64,000 nt of DNA. Origin: Pezicula radicicola (Eukaryota; Ascomycota; Leotiomycetes; Helotiales; Dermateaceae). Where the stretch lies: positions 1,059,290-1,123,289 of the forward strand of contig PDUO01000015.1 of NCBI GenBank assembly GCA_003008705.1, read 5' to 3'. The notes under the pieces were generated by a model that searched no databases, had not been told where the DNA came from, and saw only the letters and a program-made list of their open reading frames with translations. Below are positions 21,525 to 32,883 of the stretch, piece by piece (within the stretch, counting starts at the first letter, position 1; each line of letters opens with the position of its first letter). Position numbers and translations under genes: made by a program.

Positions 21525-23606
21525 TTAAACCTCAGACTTCTGATCATAAGTCGAACTCTCTCCACTAACATTCTCCACCCTCCTCTCTAACGGTTTTCCA
21601 CCCCCACGTCCAGCAATACTATTCACCCGAATAGCATGTTCCTCAGTCTCGACATAATCAATAAGCAATTCCCCATGCTTGCCATATCGTTGCGGTTCAT
21701 TACGAGCAGTTGATACCACACTAAACCAACCTTTAGTCTTGCGGAATATGACATCGATTTCCTCGAGGGAACGATATGCTGTTTCCGGGTAGAAGAAGTA
21801 AACAACTGGAAAAATGAAGGCGTTTATGACGGCGAAGATAATGTAGGTTTTGTAGCCAATTGAGGAGAATGAGACAGGAGTTATCATCACAACCATGAAA
21901 TTGAAAGCCCAGTTTGCTGAGGTGCTTAGCCCGTTTGCTGGTGCACGAATTCGGAGTGGTACAATTTCAGCTCTGTTAGGATTCTTGTTAGTATATACAT
22001 CTGTGGGGAAAAATTGGGAGTCGAGTGAATACGTACGGATAGAGCCAGGTCATTCCCAACCAACCAATGGCGAAAAAAGTGTTAAAAATAAACAAGAACG
22101 CAGCAGAAACAACACCAGGTGCTGATCCTCCGACATTGACAGATGATGCATAGTTAGTGCCAGCTAGGATCGCCATCGAACCACTCATCCCAGCAGCACC
22201 AAAAAGCATGAGTGATCGGCGACCAAATTTCTCAATGGTATAGACAGCGATCCAAGATGCTAGGAAGTATTCTGTTCCATTGGCTGCAGCTAATATACGT
22301 GCTGTAAAGCCATCAAGACCGATGTATTTTTGGTAGATAGTAGCCGCGTAGTAAGTGATGAGATTTATTCCCTTCAACAAATTAGTACTATGTTTTTTTC
22401 CAAAGAGTAAGAGGAAGAGCCTTGAGACATGCTCCCGGAGTCGTGAGACAGTGTTTTGAGGGCATGGGAACAAAGAAATATGTTGCTTACTGAGATTTGT
22501 TGGAAGACTTGATTGACATAGGCCAGAACCACTCTGTGAAAGTTACGGTCCGGACCCATGGAGAAAAGATCTCTGTAGCCGTATGCCTTCATTTCAAGAA
22601 CAGTGTCCTTGATTTCAGCAAATTCTGATTGGACTCTGTGGTCGTCGACGGGAAGGTCATCGAGGGCTGATAACACCGAAAGAGCTTCGTCTTCTTGGCC
22701 CTTGAGAATAAGCCATCTGGGACTTTCGGGAAGCTCGAGAATGAAGCATAGGAGAAGGACTGCAAACACTATCTGGAAAGCGATGGGGAATCGCCAGGAG
22801 ATGGTGCTCGGTTCTAGGAAAGAAAATCCGAAGTCAATCCAATAACTCAAGCAGATCCCTCCTGTGATCATAGCACCCTACAGTCAAAAACTCGGGGTTA
22901 GTTTACATATTCTAGATACCTCAGGAGTAACGAGTAATCAACTCGAAAGGGTCAATTACGATCTACAAAATTGAGTACGTACTTCAACCATAACCATCTT
23001 GCCTCTCTTGTGAGACTTGGATGTTTCCGATGCCCAAGTTGGAACTGTTGAGGTATTCATTCCATTCCCAAAACCAGCTACTCAAAGTCAGCATAAAGTA
23101 ATGCACGAGTGAGTGAATTTCTGAAACCTACTGATTACGCGACCAGCAATGAAATGTCCGAGGCTATAAGCTGAACACTGAAGAGCTGCTCCAACAACCA
23201 TAATAGCAGAACCAAGAAAGATCATCCTCCTTCGACCAAGGATGTCACCAATAAAGATGGTTAGAACAGCTCCAATGAAGCAGCCAACATTATAACTGGC
23301 AACGGAAATTCCCTGGATAGTTGAGACATGGTTGGCAACAGATGCAGAGTAGCCGTTGTCTGTTGTGTACTTGACAGTGTCGATTTCGGGAAATGTTTTG
23401 ACGAAGCTGTCCAACGTCAACAGACCTCCCATTACACCTTGATCGTAACCAAAGAGCCTGTGAAGGGTATCAGTACGTGATCATTGAACATGAACTTAAA
23501 GTCTAGCTGTGCTCAATGCTTACAGGAAATCGAGACCAGCGATGATACCAACGGCCATGTTGAGCCGGTGGCCTCTGAAGCCAAAATATCTGTTGCCACC
23601 AAACAT
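21525..23606 (-). CDS. MFS sugar transporter (hexose/lactose-permease-like)
   Basis: Six exons (23606-23524, 23457-23132, 23077-22983, 22877-22491, 22371-22037, 21972-21525) give 557 residues, normal for the Sugar_tr family with 12 membrane helices. Signatures are LLFGYDQGVMGGLL in helix 1, GDILGRRRM between helices 2 and 3, WRFPIAFQ, ELPESPRWLILKGQ after helix 6, GINLITYYAATIY in helix 7, EKFGRRS, and FFYPETAYRSLEEID at the end of helix 12. It imports a sugar across the plasma membrane by proton symport; the substrate cannot be read from sequence. The ATG at 23606 was chosen because it gives the usual short N-terminus. Confidence 0.92.
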
Positions 23607-25018
23607 GATGAGATGAATATAGCCCGAAAGCTTGTATATTGGCGGAGGTATATTGCAATTCCCGTGCAGACAACGGTGATAGAGAAAAACGAACAGAGGG
23701 ATGAAAAAAGTTGACCCGATTGCGATCAAGGCGTTCTTATAGAGTAAGTAAAAGAAGAGTCAGCGTCCAAACAGAAGAATGGGAGCCCTTGCTATTATCA
23801 TCCATGTTACTGTATGCTATGGTTACGCTAAGGTCGCGGGCCGGTGGAGCTCGCTCGTTGAACGGTCCAACCCCAGAATTTGGAAAAAGTAGGGACTACT
23901 GTTCAGTGCCGTGGTACAGTACCATAGAGTTTACACTTTCAAAATCTATACTAATCCTTGTCAAAGGTAAATTAGCTGGTCTTGGCTACTCGAGTAATGG
24001 CGCACTCGCACTGTAAAACGAAGGTCTTCTTATTAAGGTTCCTAGATTCCTTCTGGAAAGCCGTTAGAGGATGTTAGGCTCAAAATCCCCTTCCTCCCCG
24101 CCATGCGGTAAGCTCCTCCACACAGAATTGTCAGAATGTGGAGAGAGGATGGTGACGGATTACCTAATCAGGGAAGACGAGATGAAGCCTGCAATGCAGG
24201 TGTCAAATTTTCATCCAATGACAAGACGGTCGGCAAACACCCCAGGAACTTCGGCGAGTTTGATTTTTTGATCGCTCGGCGCCACAATGGTGGTGGGAAA
24301 TGATATCATGTGGGGAAATTATAGCACGGTAAATGCTTGTCCATCTTGGAGAAATGGACTACTATTTGGGGAAGCTTACGTGAACTTTAGAAAGCTTGCC
24401 CAACGGAATATCCAAAAAGGAAATTCCGATAGAACGACTCCACAAACATGCAGTGTCGGGTTGATGTCGCGTAATGTGCTTCAAGAAAAGGGGGGAGGCT
24501 GGGCCATAGTGCTCCTCCTATGCTTGACATTCTTCTTGCTGCTGGGAATCCACATCCATCTTTGACTCTGAGGAGCTCGCCTTCTCTTTTGGCAGATGAA
24601 GGCCAAGCGAAGGTGTGAAGCACAGCGACCTGGTCAATAGACTTCATTCGATGGCAATTTGGCTTTTGCTGAAAGCTCTGTATCATGAGGTTGAGCTATA
24701 CATATACGATGCCATCACAGTTCCGTCATCATGGGCAAAAGTAATAAAATGGCTTTTGATTGTTGATGTCTATCTGCTAGTCGCAAATGCAACACCTGAA
24801 GACTATGGAAGATAATCTAAGTCTTCAACTCAAAAGCAAGATACACCATCATCTACCGCCAGATATTGCACAGAGCAATGAAAGTGAGTTCTTCAGACGC
24901 CGCGAAAGAGACTAAACGTTCCCGAAAGACGAGATGTTCCTAGGATTTGAATCAGTATTGATCTTTGCAGCTCAATCGATAAAAGCATACCGTCACAGAC
25001 AGAAGTCTGATGCAACAT
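23607..25018. other. Intergenic region between the MFS transporter and the zinc-knuckle gene
   Basis: This 1.4-kb gap holds the transporter promoter and the 3' UTR of the zinc-knuckle gene. Several short open frames occur on both strands, but none has family resemblance or supporting splice structure. Confidence 0.5.
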
Positions 25019-27377
25019 TTACCAGCCAGAGTCACCAGCAGCAGCACCATAGCCACCGGCATCGGCATCACCACCGTAGCCGCCAGCATCACCGCCAGAA
25101 TCACGACCGTAGCCTCCGGCATCATCGCCATATCCTCCAGCATCGGCACCGTGGCCACCTGCCTCAGCACCATAACCACCGGAATCACCGCCCTCCTCAG
25201 CGACAGCTGGGTTCTTGCATCGGACCTTGGTATGACCCACTAGAAAAATGATATCAGTAATACTCCAAAGGAGAATGAAGGGGCAATTCACTTTCTCCAC
25301 AGTTCGAACACTTCACTCTTGAATCTAGAAGCACGCAGTTAGCACGAGGTCGAAGCTAAGTCATTGTGATAATACTTACAGTCTCGAGGCTTTGGGCACT
25401 CTCTGCCAGTGTGACCTTCCTGCAAGCCAGTCAGTTTACTTCAATATATTCCAGGAATATAAGGCAAAGGCCTATTATTCGCTTACCTCGTCGCAGTTAC
25501 TATAAGTAGAGGTTAGCCTTTGGTACGAGCACCGAGAAGTTCAAAGATTCTTACCGACAGATCATCTTGCGTGGCTCAGTGCACTCAGCAGCCTTGTGTC
25601 CGTCCTGCGAGTAAAAAATTCTGAGTCAGTTTACTTTTTGAGATTTGAGAGGCAAAGAGTAAGATGTCAGTTGCATACCTGACCACAGTTGCTACAAGAA
25701 AGAGTTAGCCTTTGGTAGGAGCAGGATTTCAAAGCTCTCTTACCGGCATGCGAATCCACCACCACCACCTTGTGGGCAGTCTCGAGAAAAGTGACCAACT
25801 GAATGAGCGTCAGCTAGGATCAGGAAAATAGAACAGAGATGATATACTCTCTTGGCACTTCTTGCATTCGACACCTTCAGCGGATCGAGGCTCAGGGCCT
25901 ACATGGAATTGTCAGCATCGCACAGCAACCGCAGACCAACGGCGTTGTCTCACATTCTTTGGACGAGTGGCCTGACTTGTTACAGTTGCGGCAAGCGAAC
26001 TTATCAGGACGAGGAGTTGGGCCTACAGAGTTTAGCAGAGGCATATCAAAAGCGGAGGATTATATTACAGTCGCGAACGCGGTGGCCAACTACAAAACAA
26101 TGTCAGTACTGTTCAAAAGACAATTGGGGATATCTTCACCTTCATCGCAGTTGTAGCACTTGACGACAGGTTTGTCAGTGTTCTCCTGCTTCTCTTGGGG
26201 GCAACTCTTCGACATATGGCCACTGAAATATTTTTGTGTTAGCAACTTCACATAGACGGTATATCGAACATATACTTACAGCTCCTCACAGTTACCACAC
26301 TTGGGGATGCCACGGTCGACTGGCTCACCAGCATCGGCGAGGCGTTCAATGTTCTCCTCGGGTGTCGCTGGCCATCCCTCTTTCTCCTTAGGACGCTTGG
26401 GGTTAGGAGAGAGGCGCCAAGAAACCGTGAACTTTCGGTCAAGGTTGCCTTGAAGGTCCATGTTGGTGTATGTAATCGCCAACTCCTTCTCGGTAGCAAT
26501 GAGATAAATGTTCAAGTTTTGGCTGCGGAACGCCTTCTCGAGTTGAACGTAAGTAGCATCAGGAGTAGCCTTGATGTACTTGTCGACAGCTGATTTGATG
26601 TCATCGAGGTCGCGATCTTCAGATCCGGCCTTCAGTTGTTGCCAAGCAACTTCTGGTGCAATGTCTTCAATGTGCTCGCGGTCAATCTTTCTTGCGTTCT
26701 TGCACTCGATAATGCTATGACCTAGCCATCAGATTAGTTGTGATCGGATGCGTTTGGGCAAAAGCAACTTACCCTCCTCCTTACAGTTGTTGCACAACTT
26801 TGGAGGTGCAGTTGGACAATCTGCAGCGCGATGGCCGGTTTCTCCGCACAACTTGCAAGTTCCAGTGAACTCGCGAGGAACAGTTGGGTTGGTGCTGTAG
26901 ATGCTTCCAGCGTTAGTAAAGTTTGACCAATGGAGAGTCCAAAGGCTGTTCGGAACACTTACCATTCAGCCTTGTTGTGACTGCAGGGAGTTAGCATAAA
27001 TTTAAGAATTTGAGAGTAGGAGTGTATGTACTTACCCTTCCTCACCGCAGTTGAAGCATGGACGGGGCTTAGCTGGGTTTGGACAGTCCGACTTGTTGTG
27101 TCTGCTAGGAGTTAGCGTAGCTCGGTGGGGTCAGGAATATATATACTTACCCTACCTCACCGCAGTTGAAGCAGGCACCGGTCAGGCCACCACCACTACC
27201 GCCAGCTCCTTCAGCAAAGTCGCCAGCGCCGTAGCCATCAGCTTCACCTCCAGCATGACCGCCGTACTCATAGCCGTTAGTCGCAGGCTCGGCTGCACCT
27301 CCATCGTTCCAAGTATTATCACCACTGGCAGCTGCGCCACTGTCCCAGGTATCACCTCCACCAGCGTCCCAAGACAT
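25019..27377 (-). CDS. Multi-CCHC zinc-knuckle nucleic-acid-binding protein (CnjB-like)
   Basis: Intron-dense gene with about 15 exons, starting MSWDAGGGDTWDSG at 27377. Exon 1 is 27377-27151, then 27101-27036, 26979-26962, 26903-26773, 26721-26280, 26222 onward. I read eleven CCHC knuckles (CX2CX4HX4C), for example CFNCGEVGHNKSDC, CKLCGETGHRAADC, CYNCDEVGHRVRDC and CSNCGEMGHTKVRC. Between knuckles 4 and 5 lies a domain of about 130 residues without knuckles (KNARKIDREHIEDIAPEVAW onward). Both termini are Gly-rich (GGYG repeats at the C-terminus). Such proteins bind single-stranded RNA or DNA; fungal annotations often call this type CnjB. Later exon borders were inferred from knuckle continuity and are less certain. 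Confidence 0.85.
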
Positions 27378-29207
27378 CTTGAAGATGATCTTCTGTTTTG
27401 TTTTTGGATCAAGTAAATCTGAGATAAAAAGGTTGTTATCAGCAAGGTTCGATCTGAAAGAAGATGTTGCTGCTCTTGATGCTTGGTGGAGTTAAATGAA
27501 ATAGGATATGACCTCAATTAAGGTGGATTTAGAAGGACCGTGTCAATGAAGGGTGGTGGATGATGGATGAAGATGGAAGTCAACCTTAAAGATGACGAGT
27601 TGTCAATCTGCAAGTGTCGAACTTGAGAGGATAGTTGGTATAAAGTTGAAGAGGTCAAGTGCCTCCAAGGAGAAAAGAAGTGATGGTGAGAGCTAGCGAG
27701 ACGTGTTTGTATCTGCGACTGGTAGACCACAAGACGCGAACTGCACCAGATGGATCTCTACTCAAGAAACACAGCTCTGAGAAAGAAGAATACGTAAGGT
27801 GATGCAGTTGTGATCCTTTGAAGGAGATCAAAGGTAGATAGGTAGTGTACCAGCCTGATGATCAACTTCGTGTTATGGCATGGCAAGCATCTCGCGCCCG
27901 GGGGTGATGATGATCGAGGACGCTGATGATGGGGATGGATAAAAGAGATCGGGACATACCTTTTGTCTTTCTTGAAGAAGTATCTTCAGTACCAAAGACT
28001 TCGAGAACGAATCAAGAAGTCGACACCGAAGAGTGGTTGATATTGTGTTGGGAAGGGAGGAAGAAAGAAGAAAGTTTTGGGTTGAAGAATTTCTTTTGTG
28101 CTCGATCTGAATGGGCTAGGCTGCGAGGCAACGACGAGGTCATCGAGCTCCGCTTTAATTCTTGGGTGGAATAACCGTATGGTTCCGGAATCTGATGCGA
28201 ATTGTAGGTGGTTTCTATAACTTATTGTCCTTTCAATTCTCTGTGATAGACCAACGTTTGGTCCCAGGTAACGATGTTAGACTCATTCCTAGCCGAGCCG
28301 ATTTGGGAAGGAGCTGCCCTTTGTTTATGGATTCTCTAAGAGGGCTCTGCCCAGGGTTTCTACTGCTCAACTGCTGTATCTCTGGTCAGAAAGACCAAGG
28401 GCGAAATCAAGGTTACTAGATTGTCTTCCTACTTAATATACATGGTGCCAGTCTGGATGTCCATATACCTATCTTGTCTTGAGTACCTACCCGATAGGTC
28501 TTGGCAATGCCAACCTGAACATAAAAGACGTGATTTGACATAGTCAAGACCATATTTGTGCTAGATATCTTTCCCAAGCAATGCTTGCAGTATTGGTCAC
28601 AATCTAGATGGAACAAAATGCATCAATTGAAAGAAGGCTCGATGGAGTTCAGCTACCTAACTATACACTACAGATAGCATGAGTCAAACGAGCTTAACAA
28701 GAAAGCAAGCACTTCAAATATTTGAAAGCCTTTTGAGAGCCAGAGTGCAGTCATTGCACGAGGACGACGATCTTGGTGAAATGTGAAGTTTTGCCGATAG
28801 ACTTAGTCGGAAATAAAGCTGTTCAGGTATCTCCATGGTGTATGCTGGTCTTTCATAGGTATTCCCGTTGGTCTACTGTGGCAGACTTGAGGTCGACTAA
28901 GCGCAGTTTTGAGGCGATCTCACTACCTTACTTTTGATAAACCCTGCCTACTGTCTCTTGAAAGTATACAGGCCTATGGTTGAAATGTATCTGGAAGGCC
29001 GCTTGCAGTGCTGAGACTAGTTTCTCTAGCTTTCTTGTACAAGCTCATTGTCGCCGTATGCGGTTGTTATCTCATTGCTGCTGCTCTCCTAGACTTCTTT
29101 TAGCTTTATGTCCGCTAAGACAAAGCAGAAGCTGAAAGTCAAGGCAGGCAGCGTTTTCTTTTGCCAGTATGTAGTGAAGCTTGAACTTTCCAAAGCCTAA
29201 AAACTAC

Positions 29208-29329
29208 TGTACAAATTGGTTTACAAGAGATCATTTCGCTTAGCGGAAGTGAGTTGCCCAAGTCCAGCTCGTATTTTGAATAGATAACTCTTCAAAATGA
29301 TCTCTTAGGAACCAATTCGTTCGGTACCC
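29208..29329. mobile_element. MITE-like element, copy C
   Basis: Left terminus TGTACAAATTGGTTTACAAG then AGATCATTT. The right terminus, reverse-complemented, reads GGTACCGAACGAATTGGTTC then CTAAGAGATCATTTTG. The core carries 18-bp units in the opposite orientation to copies A and B: 29239-29256 is the complement of CAACTCACTTCCGCTAAG, with a second unit at 29257-29274. About 122 bp, non-coding. Confidence 0.75.
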
Positions 29330-29613
29330 TTTGCAAACCCCACCAATCCGTATCGTGACGCAGCTTCCTTCATTTCACCAGTCCCCTTCACAAGTTCTAT
29401 CCACTCAGAGTAGTTCGGTGGATATCCATCCACAGTCCCCAAAGAAGAGAAGCTTAGGTAGAAGTGTGGTGACATAACGACTGGTATTGCTCTGGTGAGA
29501 CTTGCAATGTCGATTAACCTACGGGAACAAAATGGGTGCTTATAAACGGTGGACGAACCCTGCCAAGATGAACAGGCAAATGTTTCAACCAATCGCAAAG
29601 ATGTCTGTGCCAT
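29305..29613 (-). pseudogene. Possible short or truncated reading frame ending at MITE copy C
   Basis: An ATG-started frame of 102 codons (MAQTSLRLVETF...) runs leftwards from 29613. Its last codons (...FAKGTERIGS) are read from the right terminus of the MITE. The stretch SEWIELVKGTGEMKEAASRY looks protein-like but I recognise no family. It may be a gene truncated by the insertion, or chance. It lies 220 bp from the aldo-keto reductase start, on the opposite strand. Confidence 0.2.
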
Positions 29614-29833
29614 GCCAGCACGGAGGACCCCACACTCTGGAGGGGTTCATCGGGTTGATTAGAATAAACCCCGCCAGCCACATGTTGACCGCATGTATAA
29701 AAGCTTTGAGAGCTTCCACTTTTGTCTCTACGTCTCTTGCCAAGATTAAACTTTGATATTTGACAGCTTCCATTGACTCAGTTTTCTTCCCAATCCTTTC
29801 CGTCACAGTACTTCGATATCAGCCTATCTCAAG

Positions 29834-31175
29834 ATGTCTCCTCCGGAAGGACTTCCCAAGATGGAATACAGATTCCTGGGCCGGTCTGGCTTGCAAGTTT
29901 CTGCTATCTCTCTTGGAGGCTGGCTCACATACGGAGGTCATGTCGAGAATGGTATGGCTTGTAGAGTCTACTCCAATTGCTCTAAACTAAACAAAAAAAC
30001 AGAAAGCACCTTTGCTTGCATGAAAGCTGCATACGATGTCGGCGTAAATTTTTTCGATTATGCAGAAGTTGAGCAATCCCATCTAGACAGATTCATGAGC
30101 TTTAAGACATGATTCTAGAGGTTAGAACATGTGTCAAAGCTCGTGGATCATGTTTTATACTCTTAAATCCACCTGAAAGAAGTATCGCTAACACCGAGAA
30201 CGTGCAGGTTATTCTGGTGGAGACTCCGAGAGAATCATGGGAGAATGCATCAAGAAGTTTGGCTGGAAGCGTAATGACTTGGTAATCTCAACCAAAGTCA
30301 GTACATTCTTCACTATGCGTTTTACACCCCCCACTAACCAAACCCATAGATCAACTGGGGACAAGCACACGGCGAGAACCCAGTCAACAATGGAGGACTC
30401 TCACGAAAACATATCATTGAAGGTGTAAACAATGCTCTAGAGAGACTTCAGCTCGATTATGTTGATTTGGTATACGCCCACCGACCGGATCGCAATACCC
30501 CAATCGAGGAGACGGTACGAGCATTCAACCACGTTATCAATACCGGAAAGGCCTTTTACTGGGGAACTTCTGAATGGAACGCAGATGAGATAGCTACAGC
30601 GTGGAGATATGCTGACAAGTTAAATTTAATCGGGCCTGTAATGGAACAACCGCAATACAATATGCTTGCCCGTGAGAAGGTCGAGAAAGAGTTCGAACAC
30701 CTGTACGAAGAAGTCGGTCTTGGATTGACCATCTTCTCTCCACTCAAGATCGGCATCCTAACAGGCAAATACAACGATGGTATCCCCAAGGATTCTCGGC
30801 TAGGAACATCGGACGATGGATTTGTCAAGGGAATGAACAAGCGCTTCGGAGATGACAACTGGAAGAAGTGAGTAACTGAATTGACTTGGGGAATGCACTT
30901 GATTTGGGAAACTAACATAATTTAGGGATATCGAGATTGTGAAGAAGTTAAAGCCAGTTGCTGACAAGTTGGGCATAACCCAGGCTACGTTGGCGTTGGC
31001 ATGGGTTCTGAAGAATAAGAATGTTAGCTCAGCAATTACAGGAGCGAGTAAAGTCGAGCAGGTTTATGAGAGTGTGAAGGCTCTTTCCGCTGTGGAGAAA
31101 TTGACGCCCGAGGTAATGGATGAGTTGAACGGCATATTAGGCAACAAACCTCCAATGATGGTTAGAAGGTTTTAG
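29834..31175 (+). CDS. Aldo-keto reductase (potassium-channel beta-subunit-like), reading frame broken at one splice junction
   Basis: Exons 29834-29951, 30003-30067/8, 30208-30296, 30350-30867 and 30926-31175 would give about 346 residues. Family blocks: MEYRFLGRSGLQVSAISLGGW, VGVNFFDYAE (catalytic Asp), GYSGGDSE (catalytic Tyr), VYAHRPDRNTPIEET (His), MEQPQYNMLAREK and GASKVEQVYES (NADPH binding). The family reduces aldehydes and ketones with NADPH. At the second intron the coding frame needs exon 2 to end in GAAG at 30068, but the next bases are TTGAGC, not GT. Using the GT at 30068-30069 loses one base and shifts frame between the catalytic Asp and Tyr. A deleted G, non-canonical splicing or a sequence error are possible. 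The last intron (30868-30925) consists largely of two 18-bp MITE-core units. Confidence 0.85.
30873..30908 (+). repeat. Two 18-bp MITE-core units forming most of an intron
   Basis: Inside the 58-nt intron 30868-30925, bases 30873-30890 (TAACTGAATTGACTTGGG) and 30891-30908 (GAATGCACTTGATTTGGG) match the 18-bp unit of MITE copies A and B in length, order and sequence. The branch-like ACTAAC and TTTAG acceptor follow directly. Confidence 0.6.
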
Positions 31176-31502
31176 GGGAAGCTTAGGCGGGCACTGAGTG
31201 TTAACGAGACGATGTAGTAGAGCATGCAATAATGAAAGATCCCAGAGATATCATCCATTAACCATTAGCCATTACTCCATTCCATTGCCTGTCAGCACTT
31301 GACGATTTGCACGCTTGAACTCCTGCCCAATGGCGACCGCAATCCTCCAAACAAATCCCACATAGGTCCTGATCGTAATATTTCCAAGCCTTTATCCCTT
31401 CTGGAGCTCGCCAGCCACCAGTCTATGTACTTTTTCTTTCTTTAGCAAACCAAGTGCCCTACTTTTTCTCTCATAGTACGTTAAGCAAGGGCCATTATTG
31501 AC
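31176..31502. other. Convergent intergenic region
   Basis: Holds the 3' ends of the aldo-keto reductase (+) and the membrane-protein gene (-). No gene is visible. Confidence 0.4.
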
Positions 31503-32321
31503 TCAAGCATGCGAGCTTCCAATACCGCTCAGCAGCCTCCGCATCGATCCAAGCCTACCCTGAGTCACAACAGCAGGACGAGGCCTCAAAAGCTCATTGT
31601 AATAATGTCCACTCTCTGATGTAGTGTTCTCCTGATATCCGGGAGGTCCTGGCCCATCCCTCACTACGCGGCCCATCTCCAAATCTGCACCATGAACTCC
31701 AGACAAACTCAGCCGTCGTGAAGTCGATGGTCGCGGCTTATACGGTGGCGGCGCCTCACCTCTCTCATTCAGGCCCTCCGGTATTTCACTATGTATGGAA
31801 GCGCTTCTATTTCTCCGCCGTGTACGTGATCCCCAGCCGATATTTGCTGCTGCTGCACTGACGTGTGCAGCTTGGGTTTGAGCAATTTTCCTCTTCCTGA
31901 AACGTCCGTAATAGAGACAGGCAGTGCATATAAACACGGCTGCTACGACGACTATGAGGAAGTAGTAGTTGAACGCATGGGAATTGACACTGATATCTTG
32001 GGCGGCGCCGTCATCGTCACCTACGCCACCAGTATCTGTTGGACTTGGATCAGAAAGACTTGTTGAGAGAAAGACTGTTCTTAATGAAGCAGTACTGGAG
32101 GCTGCTGTGTTCGAAGTGACAGGGCTCGAGGAGGTAGATATGGAGGATATTGGGGTTGAAGCTGGTATTGGTGTTGGTGTTGTGATGGAGGTCTGTAATG
32201 GACTTGAAGTCGGTATAGCTACTGAGGTCTGAGCAGAGGAAGGGCGAGGGTGTATTAGGAAGAGGACTGTAACGATGAAGGGTAGATTTGACCAAGATCG
32301 TCTGGACCACAGAGTCTCCAT
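31503..32321 (-). CDS. Single-pass membrane protein with Ser/Thr-rich ectodomain
   Basis: An uninterrupted 272-residue frame starts METLWSRRSW at 32321. A signal peptide covers about 1-30 (hydrophobic LPFIVTVLFLI, cleavage near SSAQ). Residues about 31-115 are rich in Ser, Thr and Pro and would be heavily O-glycosylated. One membrane helix lies at about 118-140 (NYYFLIVVVAAVFICTACLY), followed by the basic stop-transfer GRFRKRK. The rest is an Arg/Ser/Pro-rich cytosolic tail with PPPYKPRPS. The architecture resembles fungal Mid2/Wsc-type or Axl2-like surface proteins, but no family domain is recognised. It could sense cell-wall stress; that is inference from architecture only. Confidence 0.65.
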   Translation of the reverse strand: METLWSRRSWSNLPFIVTVLFLIHPRPSSAQTSVAIPTSSPLQTSITTPTPIPASTPISSISTSSSPVTSNTAASSTASLRTVFLSTSLSDPSPTDTGGVGDDDGAAQDISVNSHAFNYYFLIVVVAAVFICTACLYYGRFRKRKIAQTQAAHVSAAAANIGWGSRTRRRNRSASIHSEIPEGLNERGEAPPPYKPRPSTSRRLSLSGVHGADLEMGRVVRDGPGPPGYQENTTSESGHYYNELLRPRPAVVTQGRLGSMRRLLSGIGSSHA

Positions 32322-32883
32322 AGGAACAGCAAAGCAGTTGAGTTCAGACGACGGGAGGGGTCACCACATGGTATTCGTATTTGTATTTGTAGAGCTTCAT
32401 ACCCTTCGATGGAGCTTTGCAGAGAGGAATGGTTTGAAAGAGATAAAGTACAGTAGGATTTAACCGGAACGAACGGCGACGATTTCTTGAGCGTGACGAT
32501 GAGGCATTGCACTGCCTTCACATACTTACACTCACCGAGAGCTCTGGTACGGTGTGTATTTGAGTTGGTTGGAGTGTCCCGCCTTCTCCGAGCCTGGCCA
32601 AGCCGTTCCCTGATGCGCCCGGACCAATTTAGCCCGGACTGACTACCTCCAGACGAACCGTTGAACGTCATAGGACTTCGAATTCCACAAAAAATAAACG
32701 ACCAAGGAATATCTAACGCATCTTCATGCTGCTAAGGATTATTCGAGAAGACTAATCATCACCAATCTCATTTCTGGTTCGTTACGAACTCTAAAGGCCC
32801 GCAACTTCCATCATCGACAACGCTTGATCTGCTAGCTTCCGGTCTGGAGGAAACGGTCAGCTTAAGGTATCACAGAGTCGAAT
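32322..32883. other. Divergent intergenic region
   Basis: Separates the membrane-protein gene (-) from TFB5 (+) and should hold both promoters. The minus-strand open frame crossing 32255-32671 has no ATG-started, family-like content and was not called. Confidence 0.4.

Larger units (their letters stand above)
27378..29833. other. Gene-poor 2.5-kb region upstream of the CnjB-like and aldo-keto reductase genes
   Basis: It contains the divergent promoters of the zinc-knuckle gene (left) and the aldo-keto reductase (right), a MITE copy at 29208-29329 and one possible short reading frame ending at the MITE. The rest shows no coding signal. Confidence 0.5.
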
